Notes: generated from the sequence alone by a model not told the origin. Positions 11,511 through 22,851 are shown, counted from the stretch's first letter. The stretch is DNA of 64,000 nucleotides from Calliopum simillimum (GCA_951812925.1 OX638370.1:101756897-101820896), one strand, 5' to 3'. Made by a program: numbers and translations.

Positions 11511-11568
11511 TATCGGTATATCAAAATAGCAGCCAATACTAAATAACCAAATTTGGAAACCACTGTTT

Positions 11569-11610
11569 GAAATTGGAGATAGGACTATAGCGCTCTAAGG
11601 TAGGTATCGA
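11569..11610. repeat. Inverted partner of 10311-10348
   Basis: GGAGATAGGACTATAGCGCT and CTAAGGTAGGTATCGATATG are the reverse complement of the segment upstream of the MITE, giving an outer inverted repeat of about 40 bp. It abuts the F1 copy that starts at 11611. Confidence 0.55.
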
Positions 11611-12105
11611 TATGAAGCATAACACGCCAAGCGTACCAGCTGAAAATTTTTTGTTTCCGATTTCGCTCAAATTTGGCAAAATGATAGATCCGGTGTGCAA
11701 AAATAATAATCCGGGAGGATTTGATACCATTTGTTATTAAAATACAGGGTGTTGAAGTTGGAGTTTTCAGTAATTTTCATGAAAAGGATGTTTTTTTCAA
11801 AAATGTATACCTCACACTAAAGTTTGTAAATTGGTTTATGTTAGTAACTGATTCAATTAATTTTTAAGTGTTCTTTTTACAAAAAAATATTACTTGGTGA
11901 AAAAAAATTTTTTTCCCCAAATTTTTTAAACTTAAAAATATTTTTGAATTTTTTTTAAAAAATCCCCTTACATTTTATTGTATTAAGGAGTATGTATGCA
12001 TGTATGTATTCTCCTTTAACTCCTAGGAGGAGCATAGGGCCATATTAAGGAGTACTTTAAATTAAAGGATAATTTATAAGCTTTCAAATGATGTATAGGA
12101 TTCAG
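11611..12105 (+). repeat. F1 family, left-arm copy
   Basis: It matches the left arm of the 3586-4810 foldback from the outer end (GAAGCATAACACGCCAAGCG) through GATCCGGTGTGCAAAAATAA, GTTGAAGTTGGAG, TTCATGAAAAGGATG and the AAATTAAAGGATAATTTATAAGC-like segment. It is interrupted at 11993-12042 by a LINE stub. No right arm follows. Confidence 0.75.
11981..12054 (-). mobile_element. Minimal RTE-like LINE 3' stub with target-site duplication
   Basis: This is a second copy of the roughly 50-nt unit, again ending at GGGCC on the plus strand and carrying a GTAT-rich tail. TATTAAGGAGTA occurs on both sides (11981-11992 and 12043-12054), a 12 bp target-site duplication. The uninterrupted F1 sequence in other copies confirms the insertion. 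Confidence 0.75.
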
Positions 12106-13795
12106 CCTAGTACAGCTTTTTTCTTTTTTTTTAATTTTATTGAAAAAACGCTTACCGCCTTCAAAAGGCCTTTTGAAGTAAGGCTGCGGTAAGCTTCAGA
12201 GGGCTTACACCCTTGGATATGCAATGTTAAAAAGAAAGAATACTTAGTTTTTACGGAGCGGAAGCGCTTATTGGTGAGAAAGAAAGGGTTTTTAAAGCAC
12301 TTCTTCTACGTATACCGAAAGCTTTTAATTTCAAAAGCTCAAGTGCCAGTGGGCATAAGCTTTGTACAGCACTGCTTTAAATGCTGTTTTAAAGCTATCT
12401 CATTAAAATGTTTTTTTTTTTTTTTTTAATTTTCACTGGATGTTTTCTACTAAAATATCTTCTGAGAAAGACCACAAATTAATGGTAGTCATCGAATGCG
12501 GTTCTATGTGTTGAACTCGAATTTTCACTACAGCTTCCCGATTTTTTGATTTCCTTCTCCAGCCATCTTTTCAAGGCCGTATTTTCTCAGGCAAGTTTTC
12601 TACTGTGACAATGGTTTAGTTCAAAAGCAACTTAGTTACGAGTATTTCAGGTAACGGATTGATTCTCAAATATGCCAAAAGCCAGGGTTTTGCGCATTTG
12701 CAAAAAGTGCATCCGATAACTATTTTTTAAATTATTTTTTCCAAAATGAACTCAAAAATCTTTAAGAAAAAATTGTTCTAATTTCGGTATAAAATTAAAT
12801 GTAAGACAGTGTTTTTTTATGGCATAACTTTAGGCGTAAACAACACTCATACATATTCAAATACCTTTTGATTAAAATTCATATGCAGAGCAAACAAACA
12901 AAAATGAGCAAACTTAACAAAACTCAGTTTTATTACAAAAATCGAGATATTTTATTAAATTCCATATTTATAAGTTGTAATATGATTATTTTTGTTGTTG
13001 TAAGTGGGAAAACGAGTAATACGGAAAACAAAACATACACACACACAAAAGGTATGCAATAACCTTGACAGGATAGTGGTTTGTGGTGACATCTTGAAAT
13101 TATCCACAAGAGAATTAAATTCTTCCACTTTCAAACCCAAGCAAAACTTGAACTTTTCGTGCGGCAAACACTTGAATGACTTTTGTGGGAATTGCGTTAG
13201 AGACCTTACCGAATTGATAAAGTAACAGTGAAATTATTTGAAACAACCAACGGGGACACCGATAAATTAGAGCGCAGAAAAAAAATTTGTTTAGGTATTT
13301 CTTCCACAACCCCCATAAACCACACACTTTACGATTGGCTTATGCCTTGAGCTATGAAAAAAAGTATATGTGGTTTCATTAAAGTTTTTTAATAATTTTA
13401 CCGCCTTCTAATCTTAAGTGAAGATTATGTGTCTAAGAAAAGAGCTTTTAAACTTAAAGCATAACAAATGCAGCATAAAGTAAGTATAAAGTAATCCTCT
13501 TAAGAATAATGGAAAATAAACTATCAAGGGGTTAGTTAATTAAACAAAATGGATATTATAATCTTTCTTAGCTCCCACCACTAAGAGCAACAAGTAACTA
13601 TGGGGACTGATAACAAAAGTGTGCGCGTGGCACCCACACCGTGATACATACGAATGTGTTTCCATCAAATGGTGTGAATGGTATAGATATTAACCTATTA
13701 CACAATAAGTGTGTCTAAAATCATCTTATTCTTGGCTGAAATTCAGGAAAAAACTTTTCAACAATGAAAATACACATCCAATGATATAGTATGTA
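12106..13795. other. AT-rich stretch, no supported gene
   Basis: This includes a short CACA run at about 13037-13049. Frames of 60-70 residues around 12868-13327 overlap on both strands and show no domain, so they are not called. Confidence 0.5.
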
Positions 13796-13799
13796 TGTA

Positions 13800-14560
13800 C
13801 AGTAGGGCGGGTCAAATTATATGGACAAAATTTAACCAATCTTGACTACCCCCGTATGTGAAAGCTAATTCAATTCTATGAAAAAATGCTTAGGGAACTA
13901 CGCCTCTACTTTAAAATTTAGTTCGGCGCATTTTCGATTGAAAATTTTACCTTGTATACAATTAGGGTATTACATATTCCTTTTAAAGTTAACAGATAGA
14001 AACTTTAAAAAATTTTTTTTTGAATTGTGAGCACCCTGTAGTATTTTAAAATTGCCGCCTGGTTTTTTTGTAAATTTTGGTTAAACCATAATAAAAAAAA
14101 AAAAAAAATTTATTTTTATTCTCAAAACGCTTAGATTAATTTTTTAAAAATCCAACTTTTTATGAATAAATTCAAATTTTTGGTTTCAGAAATGGTACTT
14201 TTCGGACAGTTTTAGTATTTTTTTTGCTATTTGGTAAGAAATAGAAAAGCTCATTTATCATCTCTGGTAAAATGACAAATGTGAAACGAAAAGAAAACAA
14301 AAAAACATGAAGTCAGTGACAGTCAGCTTTTCATTTTCCTCTTTGTACTGTAACCTCTTTTCAGCTATGTGTGACAGCGTATTTTGTCGTAGTTAATATT
14401 GAAAAATTTTAATTTTATTTTACTTGGCTTAATGTCAAAATATTAAAATAATTTTGACTTTCTGCACATCTTCACACAAATATCTTTCTCATGGTGTATA
14501 ATTTAAAGTTGTGCTCCATTTTTAACTTAGTGAAAAAAGTAGGACAAATTTTTCTCTTGC
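13800..14560. repeat. Diverged dispersed repeats
   Basis: The segment at 14040-14240 (GCCGCCTGGTTTTTTTG, TTTTTGGTTTCAGAAA) has counterparts at 45550-45650. The segment at 14450-14560 (TTTGACTTTCTGCACATCTT, GTGTATAATTTAAAGTTGTG, CTCCATTTTTAAC) has a counterpart at 54260-54370. These are non-coding, old repeat copies whose family I cannot name. Confidence 0.5.
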
Positions 14561-14865
14561 GAAAATTTTAAATGAAACAAATACGGTGTGTAATACTCAA
14601 GTGTCGCCAGCCACGAGATTGTAGGGTTGCACACTCAAATAAGATTGTCATATTGTTAGTACATTGTTTAAGTGATGCCAATACTTAACAATAACTAAAA
14701 TACGCAAAAGAAACGTATGTTCGAAATTTCACCCCACTGTAAAACTCTAAAACTACATTTCGAATAAAACTTCTTTTCACTATTGATCACCGAAGACAAG
14801 AAATGCTTAAAACTTAACCCATATTGGCCCAGAGGGGTTCTTTTCTTCCTCTAAACCAGACTTAG
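14561..14865. other. Nothing recognised
   Basis: AT-rich sequence between the dispersed repeats and the dyad array. No feature is supported. Confidence 0.4.
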
Positions 14866-14869
14866 GGAT

Positions 14870-16285
14870 AATGCACTAAATTTTTTAGTTCATTGAGCTT
14901 TTCGCTAATATTTAATGGATATTTTGATAGTGAAACTTTTTCCACTACCACTAAATCTAATTAGAGATAGTGAAAATTTTCTCCATTAAATTTAGTGATA
15001 GTGGAAATTTTTTCACTATGAAAAAATTCATTTGATGGTAATGAAAAATTTTTCACTATCTAACAATTCATTAAATGATAGTGGAAAGTTTTTCACCAAA
15101 TTTTTCTATCACTAAATTTAATGAAGCTTCTAATGAAACTTCTAAAGAAAATTTTCATTAAAGTTTCATTAAATTCAATGAAACAAAATTTTACTATCAC
15201 TAAATTTAATGAAGCTTCTAATGAAACTTCTAAAGAAAATTTTCATTAAAGTTTCATTAAATTCAATGAAACAAAATTTTACTACCACTAACTTTAATGA
15301 AGCTTTTAATGAAACTTTTAATAGAATTTTTCATTAAAATCCAAGCTGTTCGTTTACTCCAAGGTTTTGTAAGTTTTTAGCCGAAAAGCTCTCGTTTAAG
15401 CATAAAACGTACATGAATGAGAGCTTTTCGGGTAAAAACTTGCAAAATCTTCGAGTAAACGAACAGACTGATTAAATTAAATTTATTGAAAGAGTTAGAA
15501 TGAGAGGGAATAGTATCAGTTTGAATTAGATTCATTAAAGTTAAGTGCAAACACGACTTTTAGTTTTTGAAGTTCTTCAGACCCAAATAATTTCTGCCCT
15601 TTGTCAACTAAATGCTTAAAACAGCTTTCGTAAGCTTTTTTAAGTACTAGTAGGATTAATGTTCACGCAATCGTCTTGTACAAGATCTCGAAGGAGATTT
15701 AAAGATATCAAAATATTTTGACCTAGCACGGCACATTTTATCTTAATTGAATTGAAATTTCCAATAAAAAAATCACTGAAGCTATTGAAAGTGAACATTT
15801 ATTTATGAATTTAATGAAACATTAATGAAGATTTTCATTAAATCTTCATTAAATTTAGTGATAGTAAAAATTTGTTTCATTGGATTTAATGAAACATTAA
15901 TGAAAATTTTCATTAAATTTTCATTAAATTTAATGAAAGTGAAAATGTTTCATTAAATTTATTGCAACATTTATTGAAAATTTTCATTAAAGTTTCATTA
16001 AATTCAATGGAACAAATTTTCACTTTCAATAGATTTAGTGATAATGGAAAATTTGCCATTACCACTAAATCAATTTTTTAATAGTGAATGAATTTTCACT
16101 ATCACTAAATTTAGTGGAAATATTATTTAAAACTTTTAACTAAATTTAGTGATAATGAAAATCTTTTTCATTACCACTTAATGAATTTTTTGATAGTGAA
16201 GGATTTTGCACTAACACTAAATAAATTCCTTGATAGTGAATATTTTTTCACTAGCACTAAGTTTAGTGAAAAATAAAATCTAATG
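14870..16285. repeat. Dyad-rich array of TAGTGATAGTGAAAA / TTCATTAAATTTAGTG words
   Basis: The segment is built from AAATTTAGTGATAGTGAAAA and its complement TTTTCACTATCACTAAATTT, plus TTCATTAAATTT and AATGAAACTTCTAA words, in both orientations. A roughly 92 bp unit starting TCTATCACTAAATTTAATGA is directly duplicated at about 15107-15290 with only a few changes. A non-repetitive island at 15470-15790 splits the array, and a 121 bp hairpin sits at 15348-15468. There is no coding potential. Confidence 0.7.
15348..15468. mobile_element. Short hairpin MITE
   Basis: The sequence begins CTGTTCGTTTACTCCAAGG and ends CTTCGAGTAAACGAACAG. The arms of about 50 nt pair over almost their whole length, including GCCGAAAAGCTCTCGTT against AATGAGAGCTTTTCGGG, leaving a loop of about 20 nt. 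It sits inside the TAGTGA array. No clear target duplication was identified. Confidence 0.65.
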
Positions 16286-16289
16286 CAAA

Positions 16290-17128
16290 ACCCCCAAGTC
16301 TGCTCTAAACTAAAATAAGGATTTCCATGAAGGTGGAAACTGAAATTTTTTGTTGGTACATATCTGATCTTTGGAATGTTGGCTATCATTTATGTATTAC
16401 GATAACCTTGGGTTCACCACGCCCACACCGCCCCCTTACATTGACCGAAAGTCTCCAAGAACACCATTTTTGAAAAAAATATTTAAAATGATTACAACTG
16501 CACTCGTTTCATGTTGCCAAAGGATGGTAGTTTCAGTGTGCGAAAAAATAATTCAAATTGGGATTGCCATGTCTGAGATATCCGATGTCAAAATTGCTGG
16601 GGTAGTTTTCTACCCCTTGGGCCAATGTGAATATACTTTTCGGATAATTTTGAACTGCAACGGAATTGGGTACCGGACCGACATGGGTTAAGAATAATGC
16701 GTTGAAAAGTGTAACAAAAATGCAAGGTGAGCAATCTTCAAAGGTTTTGACGATTTTATGGCTTTCGAGATGAAATTTCGAGTTTTTGTGTTCTGCGACT
16801 GTTAGTAAAATTTTATACCAAATATTTCTGTGGCACATACTGACACAATGTAAGCCTAGTTTAGATGAGGGTTGTATAGGGCTAAAATTTTCTGCAAAAA
16901 TATTTCTCGTAGTAATCTTTAAAAGTTTGCTGAATATATGATACACGTGTACGTCAGATGTAAAGATCTATCCATCAGATGTAGATATCCATCCTAAGAA
17001 AAAATGCTGATGTAAGCTTGCCAAACACCGAAACACGTGATTATTTGGCATTTTCATTTCAAATTTCAAAAAAAGATCATACAAACGTAGAAGTTGGATG
17101 ATACTAAGCATTTTATACATAAGGTATT
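16290..17128. other. AT-rich stretch, no supported gene
   Basis: A frame of 106 residues (16371-16691) overlaps one of 137 residues on the other strand (16533-16946). Neither has a recognisable domain. The CCACGCCCACACCGCCCCC segment at 16420 resembles degenerate fly intergenic repeats. Confidence 0.45.
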
Positions 17129-17129
17129 C

Positions 17130-17570
17130 ACTTTTTTTGTAAGTTGCCTTCCTCTTGAGTAAAAAAAGCGTTTTGCCCACCGCGGCTGTTCAACAGCCAA
17201 AAACTCTGATTTAACGACTGAATCCCATATTGAGTCATGTGCCATTTTGAAGCTTATAAATTGAGTTTTTATTTAATTAATTTAAAAAAAAGTTTATGGG
17301 GAGTTTTTATTAAAAAAAATTCGAAAGTATTTTTAAATTTCAAAAATTTTTTTTTTTAAAAGAACACTTGAAAATGAATATGATAAGTTACCTAAAATTA
17401 TCAATTTACAAAGTTTGATGTAAGCTATGACTTTTTGAAAAAAAATAGTGCTAGGACCAAATCCTTCCTCATTATTAATTTTGCATACCGGAACTACAAT
17501 CTTGCCAAATTTGAGCTAAATCGGTTACAAAAAGTTTTCAGCTGATACACTTGGCGTGTTTTGCTTTGAT
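17130..17570 (+). repeat. F1 family, right-arm copy
   Basis: It contains the right-arm order: CCTCTTGAGTAAAAAAAGCG, CAAAAACTCTGATTTAACGA, GAATCCCATATTGAGTCATG, then GTGCTAGGACCAAATCC and CCAAATTTGAGCTAAATCGG. It ends with the outer terminus TACACTTGGCGTGTTTTGC, which is missing from the right arm at 4810. No left arm is nearby. Confidence 0.7.
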
Positions 17571-19005
17571 AGAATTTTGCCTTCAATTGAAATCACATTT
17601 CCTTGAAATGTTTTATTAAAATTTCATCTATTTGTATTTTCTATTAAATAAATACACATTTATAACATATCTATTTATTGAATATCTGTTGTAAATATAA
17701 AATTTAATTAAAGTTACACACTATCAGATTCAAACTCAAACAAAGACTTGCGTACACTCAAATTGATTGAATAATACTATGTTTCCAAAGGAAATCCATT
17801 GTAATCCATGCATGCCATGAATGATATTCATATGGTTCTTTGAATGCAATGATTTGTTATCTCATGATATTTTATCAATCAGAAACATTAAGCCATATAA
17901 TTTATAATGGATTACAAATCATTTAACTAAGTATTATGAGTACCTATCCCCATATGAATAAATCAATTAGTTTGCCAGTTCAAAAGAAAATTTATTTACC
18001 ATTATACATATATTTTCCATCAAATATGCATATTAGTAAAAATGTATAAAAGCTTGAGAAAACTATTTTGTGCTTTGATTTTATTAAAAATAAAATCTTA
18101 AGTGTGAAATTTTCTTGTTTTACTCGTAAAAACTCATAAAAAATGTTCATCAAAATTTAATGAGAGTTTTCAGTTTTTAAAAAGTTTGCATAATTTCAAC
18201 TCAATTTAAATTCCGATTTTTTACTATAAAACTTTAATGTATTTTTTATGTTATAAATGACCGCATTTAATGATTATGCGGTAAACAGTAAACAAATTCA
18301 TAAATTTCCCTAGACGATAAAATCAGGTGGCATTGTTCAAAAAACACCGCTCGCGCGTATGTTTTCCATTTGGAGTGTTAACGACCCTCGTTATTAAATA
18401 AACAAAATGTTAAAATGGATATCATTTGTCCTTGCGGAATTAATTTAATATACCTACATATATAAATATATTTTGTATGTTGGCCGTATCCATGTATGCA
18501 CGTAAATGACATATTTTGCATTTATAATGTACTAAGCTACCGAAGCGAGATTTTTGATAATTTTGGGGAGGTGCAAAAATTTTTACATAGCCTCTGGCAG
18601 ACGTATGTTAGCCTAAATTCTTTGTTTGTTATGTAGTAGAGCTCCTAGATATAGCTATCAGACTGATTTTACTAATGTCTATTTGGAAAAATTTCTTTCG
18701 GCATCAATTAAACACTATGCTAAGAGCATTCTATCTGTTTCGATAGATTCAGATCTTTCAAATCATCATCAAAAATCTGAATTTCGAATTTTTTGGTTAT
18801 CATCGATACTAAATGTGACTATTAGTTTCAAAAGCAATGTATTTCACTTTTAATAAAAATTGAGTTATGAACTGATTACACAGTGCAACAACTGATAAAA
18901 AGCGTTATGCAGCTAAGTTTGCAAAACCCATCGGGGGTTTTGCTCAGCTTTGGTATGGCTAACCGTCCCTTGGTAAAATAAACATACCGTGAAAACAGAG
19001 TCCAA
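17571..19005. other. AT-rich stretch, no supported gene
   Basis: No domain-bearing frame, TIR pair or array. A 75-residue frame at 18626-18853 is not supported by any motif. Confidence 0.5.
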
Positions 19006-19009
19006 TTTT

Positions 19010-19838
19010 TTATACCCTACACCCAGGGTATATTCACTTTATCTTTCCGTTTGTAACGCAGAGAAGGAGGCATGGCAGATATAGAAAAGTATATATATTC
19101 TTGATCAACGTCACCTCCTGAGTCGATTTAGTCATGTCCGTCTGTCTGGCTGTCAGTCTGTGAAAATATTTTTTACGGGAAAACTAACCAAGATAATTCA
19201 ATGAAATTCAATACGATGGCTTTGCCGTAAAAGTTATCTCGGGGGATTGAAAATGAGCGAAATCGTTTAACAGACACACCTACCGTCCACCCGAAAAAAA
19301 AAATATTCAAAATGCAACTTTACACATAAATACAAGAAATTGTAAGCGCAAGCTCTGAGCAAAAACTGGACGAATTCGGAGGGCGTGAAACTGATTTTAC
19401 TCAGACACTAAGGACTCTAAATGCAAGCTCTGAGAAAAACTGGGTGAAATTGGACAAGAGGGCGTTGCAACTCCCATATAAGCAAAAGTTTCAAAATGCT
19501 ATACTCAAAGAATTTTTAGAGATAATCCAACTAAATTTCACTCAAATACTAAGGACTATATATTCACGCTCTGTACCAAGACAAGACGAACTTTGACAAG
19601 AGGGCGTGGCACCTCTCATATAAGAAAAAGGTTCAAAATGCTATACTCAAAGAATTTTTTGAGATAATCCAACCAAATTTCACTCAGTCACTAAGAACTA
19701 TAAATGCAAGCTCTGAGCAAAAACTGGGCGAATTTGGACAAGAGGGCGTGTCACCACTCATGTAAGCAAAATTTTGAAAATACTGCAGTGTAGGGTATTT
19801 AATGTTTGGCCAGGCCAAAGGTTACTCCCTTACTAGTT
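19010..19838 (+). mobile_element. DINE-1/mini-me-like element, copy A
   Basis: It starts with TATACCCTACACCCAGGGTA and ends near GTGTAGGGTATTT followed by GGCCAGGCCAAAGGTTACTC. The ACCCTACAC word at the start is inverted near the end. Behind the head come the CGTTTGTAACGCAGAGAAGG block, a TATATATA stretch and a GTCCGTCTGTCTGGCTGTCA block, which is the (TA)n plus (GTCY)n layout described for fly mini-me/DINE-1 (Helentron-like) elements. The rear half holds about three tandem units of roughly 140 bp sharing CAAGCTCTGAGCAAAAACTG and GAGGGCGTGGCACCTC. It has no coding sequence, so it is non-autonomous. Confidence 0.7.
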
Positions 19839-19953
19839 TTTATTTCTAACCAAATGGCAGCCAATTCATATTATGACACTTTTTTATACATTTCTTTAGA
19901 AAAAGTTAGAAATATTTTAAAATAGCACTCTTTTATCCTTTTCATCATGTAAC

Positions 19954-20163
19954 ATGCAAATTCATCTTGCGTGCCATCGGCTTGGCATCGCTGCTCTGTG
20001 CTGTTACATTTTTGGAAGGATACTGTGAGTATGTTTATATGACCATGAAGGGATTCACTGGGCAAACAAAATTGCTGCCTGCAGATTTTAATGTACGAGT
20101 GCTTAAAAACGCCACTGGTACTCAAACTAAAATAAATAGCCTGCAATATTTAAATTGCCATTA
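19954..20163 (+). other. Possible exon or small ORF, unassigned
   Basis: Two plus-strand frames are open here. One begins at an ATG at 19954 and stays open for 24 codons. The other reads leucine- and alanine-rich (AIGLASLLCAVTFLEGYCEY) with no ATG in frame and ends at a TAG near 20161. Both run into TGTGAGTATG at about 20023-20032, a good 5' splice-donor match. GC content is higher than in the surroundings. I do not recognise a protein family, and no acceptor or partner exon is convincing, so a host exon is only a possibility. Confidence 0.2.
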
Positions 20164-20279
20164 GTCGTCCTTTATTTGCTGGTAAACATAACCTGCTTTC
20201 AAAGGGGAAGTGAGTAACATAAACCTAATTAGAGCTTTGTGTAAACCATTAATTTAATACATTCAAACGTTACACATTT

Positions 20280-21070
20280 TTTAGTATGATTTTTGTTATA
20301 TTTTCTTAACATTTTTTGACGTTTTTATATAATTTTTCGACTTTTTCAAAATTTTTCGGTTTTCTAAACATTTTTGGATTTTCTACAAATCTTACGACTT
20401 TCTTAAAATTCTTAAATTTTCTGAAAATTTTTTAACGTTTTTAACATTTTTTCGATTTTCTCACCGTTTTTCGATATCAAAGATTTTTTGATTTCTCAAA
20501 ATTTTTTCGATATCCTCAATATTTTTATATTTTCTCCACATTTTTAACATTTCTGGACTTTCTAAAAATTTTTCGATTTTTTAAACATTTTAACAATTTT
20601 CGTTTTCCTCAAAATTTTTCGAATATTTCAAAATTTTTCGAATTTCGCATTTGTTGACATTTTTAACATTATTACGATTTTCTCACCAGTTTTTGAATTT
20701 AAAAATTTTTTGATTTTCCCAACAATTTTTCAAAATTTTTCGATATCCTTAATATTTTTATATTTTCTCCACATTTTTCGATGCTTTTAACATTTCTCGA
20801 CTTTCTAAAAACTTTTCGATTTTTTAACATTTTTCGTTTCTCTAAACATTTTTCGACTATTTCAAAACTTTCTCAAAATTTTTTTAAAATTTTTAACATT
20901 TTTTCTATTTTCGCACCATTTCAAAAATTTTTTAATTTTCCTAACACTTTTTAAAAATTTTTTCGATCTTTTCAATACAGTATTTTTATATTTCCTCAAC
21001 ATTTTTCGACGATTTTAACATTTTTCGTCTTACCCAAAATTTATCGATGTTCTCAACAATTTTCGTCTTT
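20280..21070. repeat. T-rich CGA-phased short-repeat array, part 1
   Basis: Degenerate units of about 18-20 bp of the form CATTTTTCGATTTTCTCAA repeat over the whole stretch. CGA or CGTT punctuates long T runs. The plus strand is T-rich and G-poor throughout. Parts 2 and 3 continue after a DINE-like insertion and a LINE insertion. There is no coding potential. Confidence 0.75.
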
Positions 21071-21071
21071 T

Positions 21072-21829
21072 TATACCCTACACCCAGGGTATATTCACTT
21101 TGTCCTTCCGTTTGTAACGCAGAGAAGGAGGCGTGGCAGGTATAGACAAGTATATATATTCTTGATCAGCGTCACCTCCTGAGTCGATATAGCCATGTCC
21201 GTCTGTCTGGCTGGCTGGCTGGCTGGGTGGCTGGCTGGCTGGCTGGCTGTGTGTTGAAATACACTTTTTGAGAAAACTGAGCAAGATAATTCAATGAAAT
21301 TTGGTACACTGCCTTCGTCGTCAAAGTTAGCTCGGGGGATTGAAAATGAGCGAAATCGGTCAACGGACACGCCTACCGCCCATACAAAAAATATATTCAA
21401 AATGCAATTTTAGGAGTATTTTTCACGACAATGCAACCACAATACACATAAGTACTACGAATTGTAAGCGCAAGCTCTGAGAAAAAACTGAGCGAATTCG
21501 GACAAGAGGGCGTGGCACCTCCTATATAAGCAAAATCTTCAAAACGCTATACTGAAAGCGTTTTTTGAGATATTCGAACCAAATTTGGCTCAGACACTAA
21601 AAATTATAAATGAAAGCTCTCAGCAAAAATTGGGTGAAATCGGACAAGGGGCGTGGCACCTCCCATATAAGCAAAAGTTTCAAAATGCTATACTGAAGGA
21701 GTTTTTTGAGATAATCCAACTAAATTTCACTCTGACACTAAAAACTATACATATAAGCAAAATTTTGAAAATACTGCAGTGTAGGGTATTTATTTTTTGG
21801 CCAGGCCAAAAGTTACACCCTTACTAGTT
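21072..21829 (+). mobile_element. DINE-1/mini-me-like element, copy B
   Basis: It has the same head, CGTTTGTAACGCAGAGAAGG block and tail as copy A, but only about two of the 140 bp internal units. The GTCY block has expanded to a run of (GGCT)n at about 21200-21250, with one GGGT interruption. It is inserted in the T-rich array, which resumes on the other side. There is no coding sequence: the small minus-strand frames rich in Ser-Gln-Pro-Ala are translations of the microsatellite. Confidence 0.7.
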
Positions 21830-21839
21830 CAAATTGCCT

Positions 21840-22194
21840 TCGAAATTGTTTATTATTTTGAATTTTCCATAATTTTGACGGTTCAAAATTTTTCTCCTCA
21901 ATATTTCTATAATTTCTCACCATTTTTCGATTTTGAAGATTTTTTGATTTTCTTAACATTTCGCAATATTTTTTCGATCTCCATATTTTCTCCACTTTTT
22001 TCAATGCTTTTAACATTTATCGACTCTCTAAAAATTTTTCGATTTTTTTTAGCATTTTATCGTTTTTCGTTTTTCTTAACATTTTTCGACTGTTTCAATA
22101 TTTTTTGACGTTTTTTAAATTTTTTCGATTTTCCCCAATTTTTCGCTTTTAAAAATTTTTTTAACTTCCCCAAGAATTTTTGAAAAATTTTCGG
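21840..22194. repeat. T-rich CGA-phased array, part 2
   Basis: The CATTTTTCGATTTTTT-type units continue. The two open frames seen here (one on each strand, rich in Phe or Lys/Arg) are products of the repeat and are not genes. Confidence 0.7.
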
Positions 22195-22851
22195 TTCCTG
22201 GTCACTGCAACATTGTGGGAAATGAAACAGCTGACGAGCTTGCTAAACAAGGTGTGCAGTTACTAAATGCTCCCTTGTTTGTAGAAGTACCATTTAAGTT
22301 CTACTATACGCAAAAAACTAAGCAACTAGAAATTTTAGCGGAAAATACGAGTAGATGGCTAAACAACACAAAAAAGAAAACGGCCAAAAAATTCTGGCCC
22401 TCTTACAATAATAACAAAACTACATATGTGCTCTCTCTTAGCAAAATTAATTGCAGACTGTTTAATGGTGTTACAACTGGACACTGCCTAATTGGACACC
22501 ATGCATACAGGATGGGATTAATATCAAACAACTGGTGCAGAAACTGTTCCGAACCCGATGAGGAAGAAACAGTAGAGCACGTCTTGTGCTATTGCCCGGC
22601 GCTAACCAGACGCAGAATGACAACTCTTGGGCAGGCTATTTTCGGCTCCATAAATGAGATAGCTGGAACAGCATTATCGAAACTAATGAATTTCGTCTTA
22701 AAATCTGGAACCTTCGATATAGATGAAAATCATGAAGCCATAACACTGCTATTCTCCTAACTGAAGGGAGTTTTGTGGTAACGCTATGGACCTAGTTGTC
22801 TATGTGAGGTTTTTGCTAACGCAATTACCGCCACCCTAACCTAACCTAACC
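22195..22851 (+). mobile_element. 5'-truncated LINE (RNase H end plus 3' tail)
   Basis: A LINE 3' fragment is inserted in the T-rich array. It contains the end of ORF2 (next entry), a short 3' UTR and a CCTAACCTAACCTAACC tail at 22834-22851. The array resumes immediately after the tail. Simple-repeat tails are common for I/LOA/R1-group LINEs. No convincing target duplication was seen. Confidence 0.7.
22197..22760 (+). pseudogene. LINE ORF2 C-terminus: RNase H end and zinc-knuckle tail
   Basis: The frame enters at PGHCNIVGNETADELAKQG, the last conserved block of a LINE RNase H domain, whose Asp in ETADELA is a metal ligand of the fold. About 100 residues later comes the cysteine/histidine cluster CRNCSEPDEEETVEHVLC, continuing to YCPAL, which is usual near the C-terminus of I/Jockey/R1-like ORF2 proteins. 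The frame is open to the TAA at 22758. The endonuclease, reverse transcriptase and most of RNase H are missing, so it is a dead 5'-truncated copy with no start of its own. The LINE relic at 57229-59240 belongs to a similar group. Confidence 0.8.

Noticed and set aside
16371..16946. Overlapping frames of 106 and 137 residues
   Set aside because: They lie on opposite strands over the same bases with no known motif.
21078..21400. Ser-Gln-Pro-Ala repeat peptides
   Set aside because: They are translations of the (GGCT)n microsatellite in the DINE-like copy.
22834..22851. Telomere repeat tract
   Set aside because: Only about 3-4 units directly behind LINE coding sequence. It is the LINE tail, not a chromosome end.
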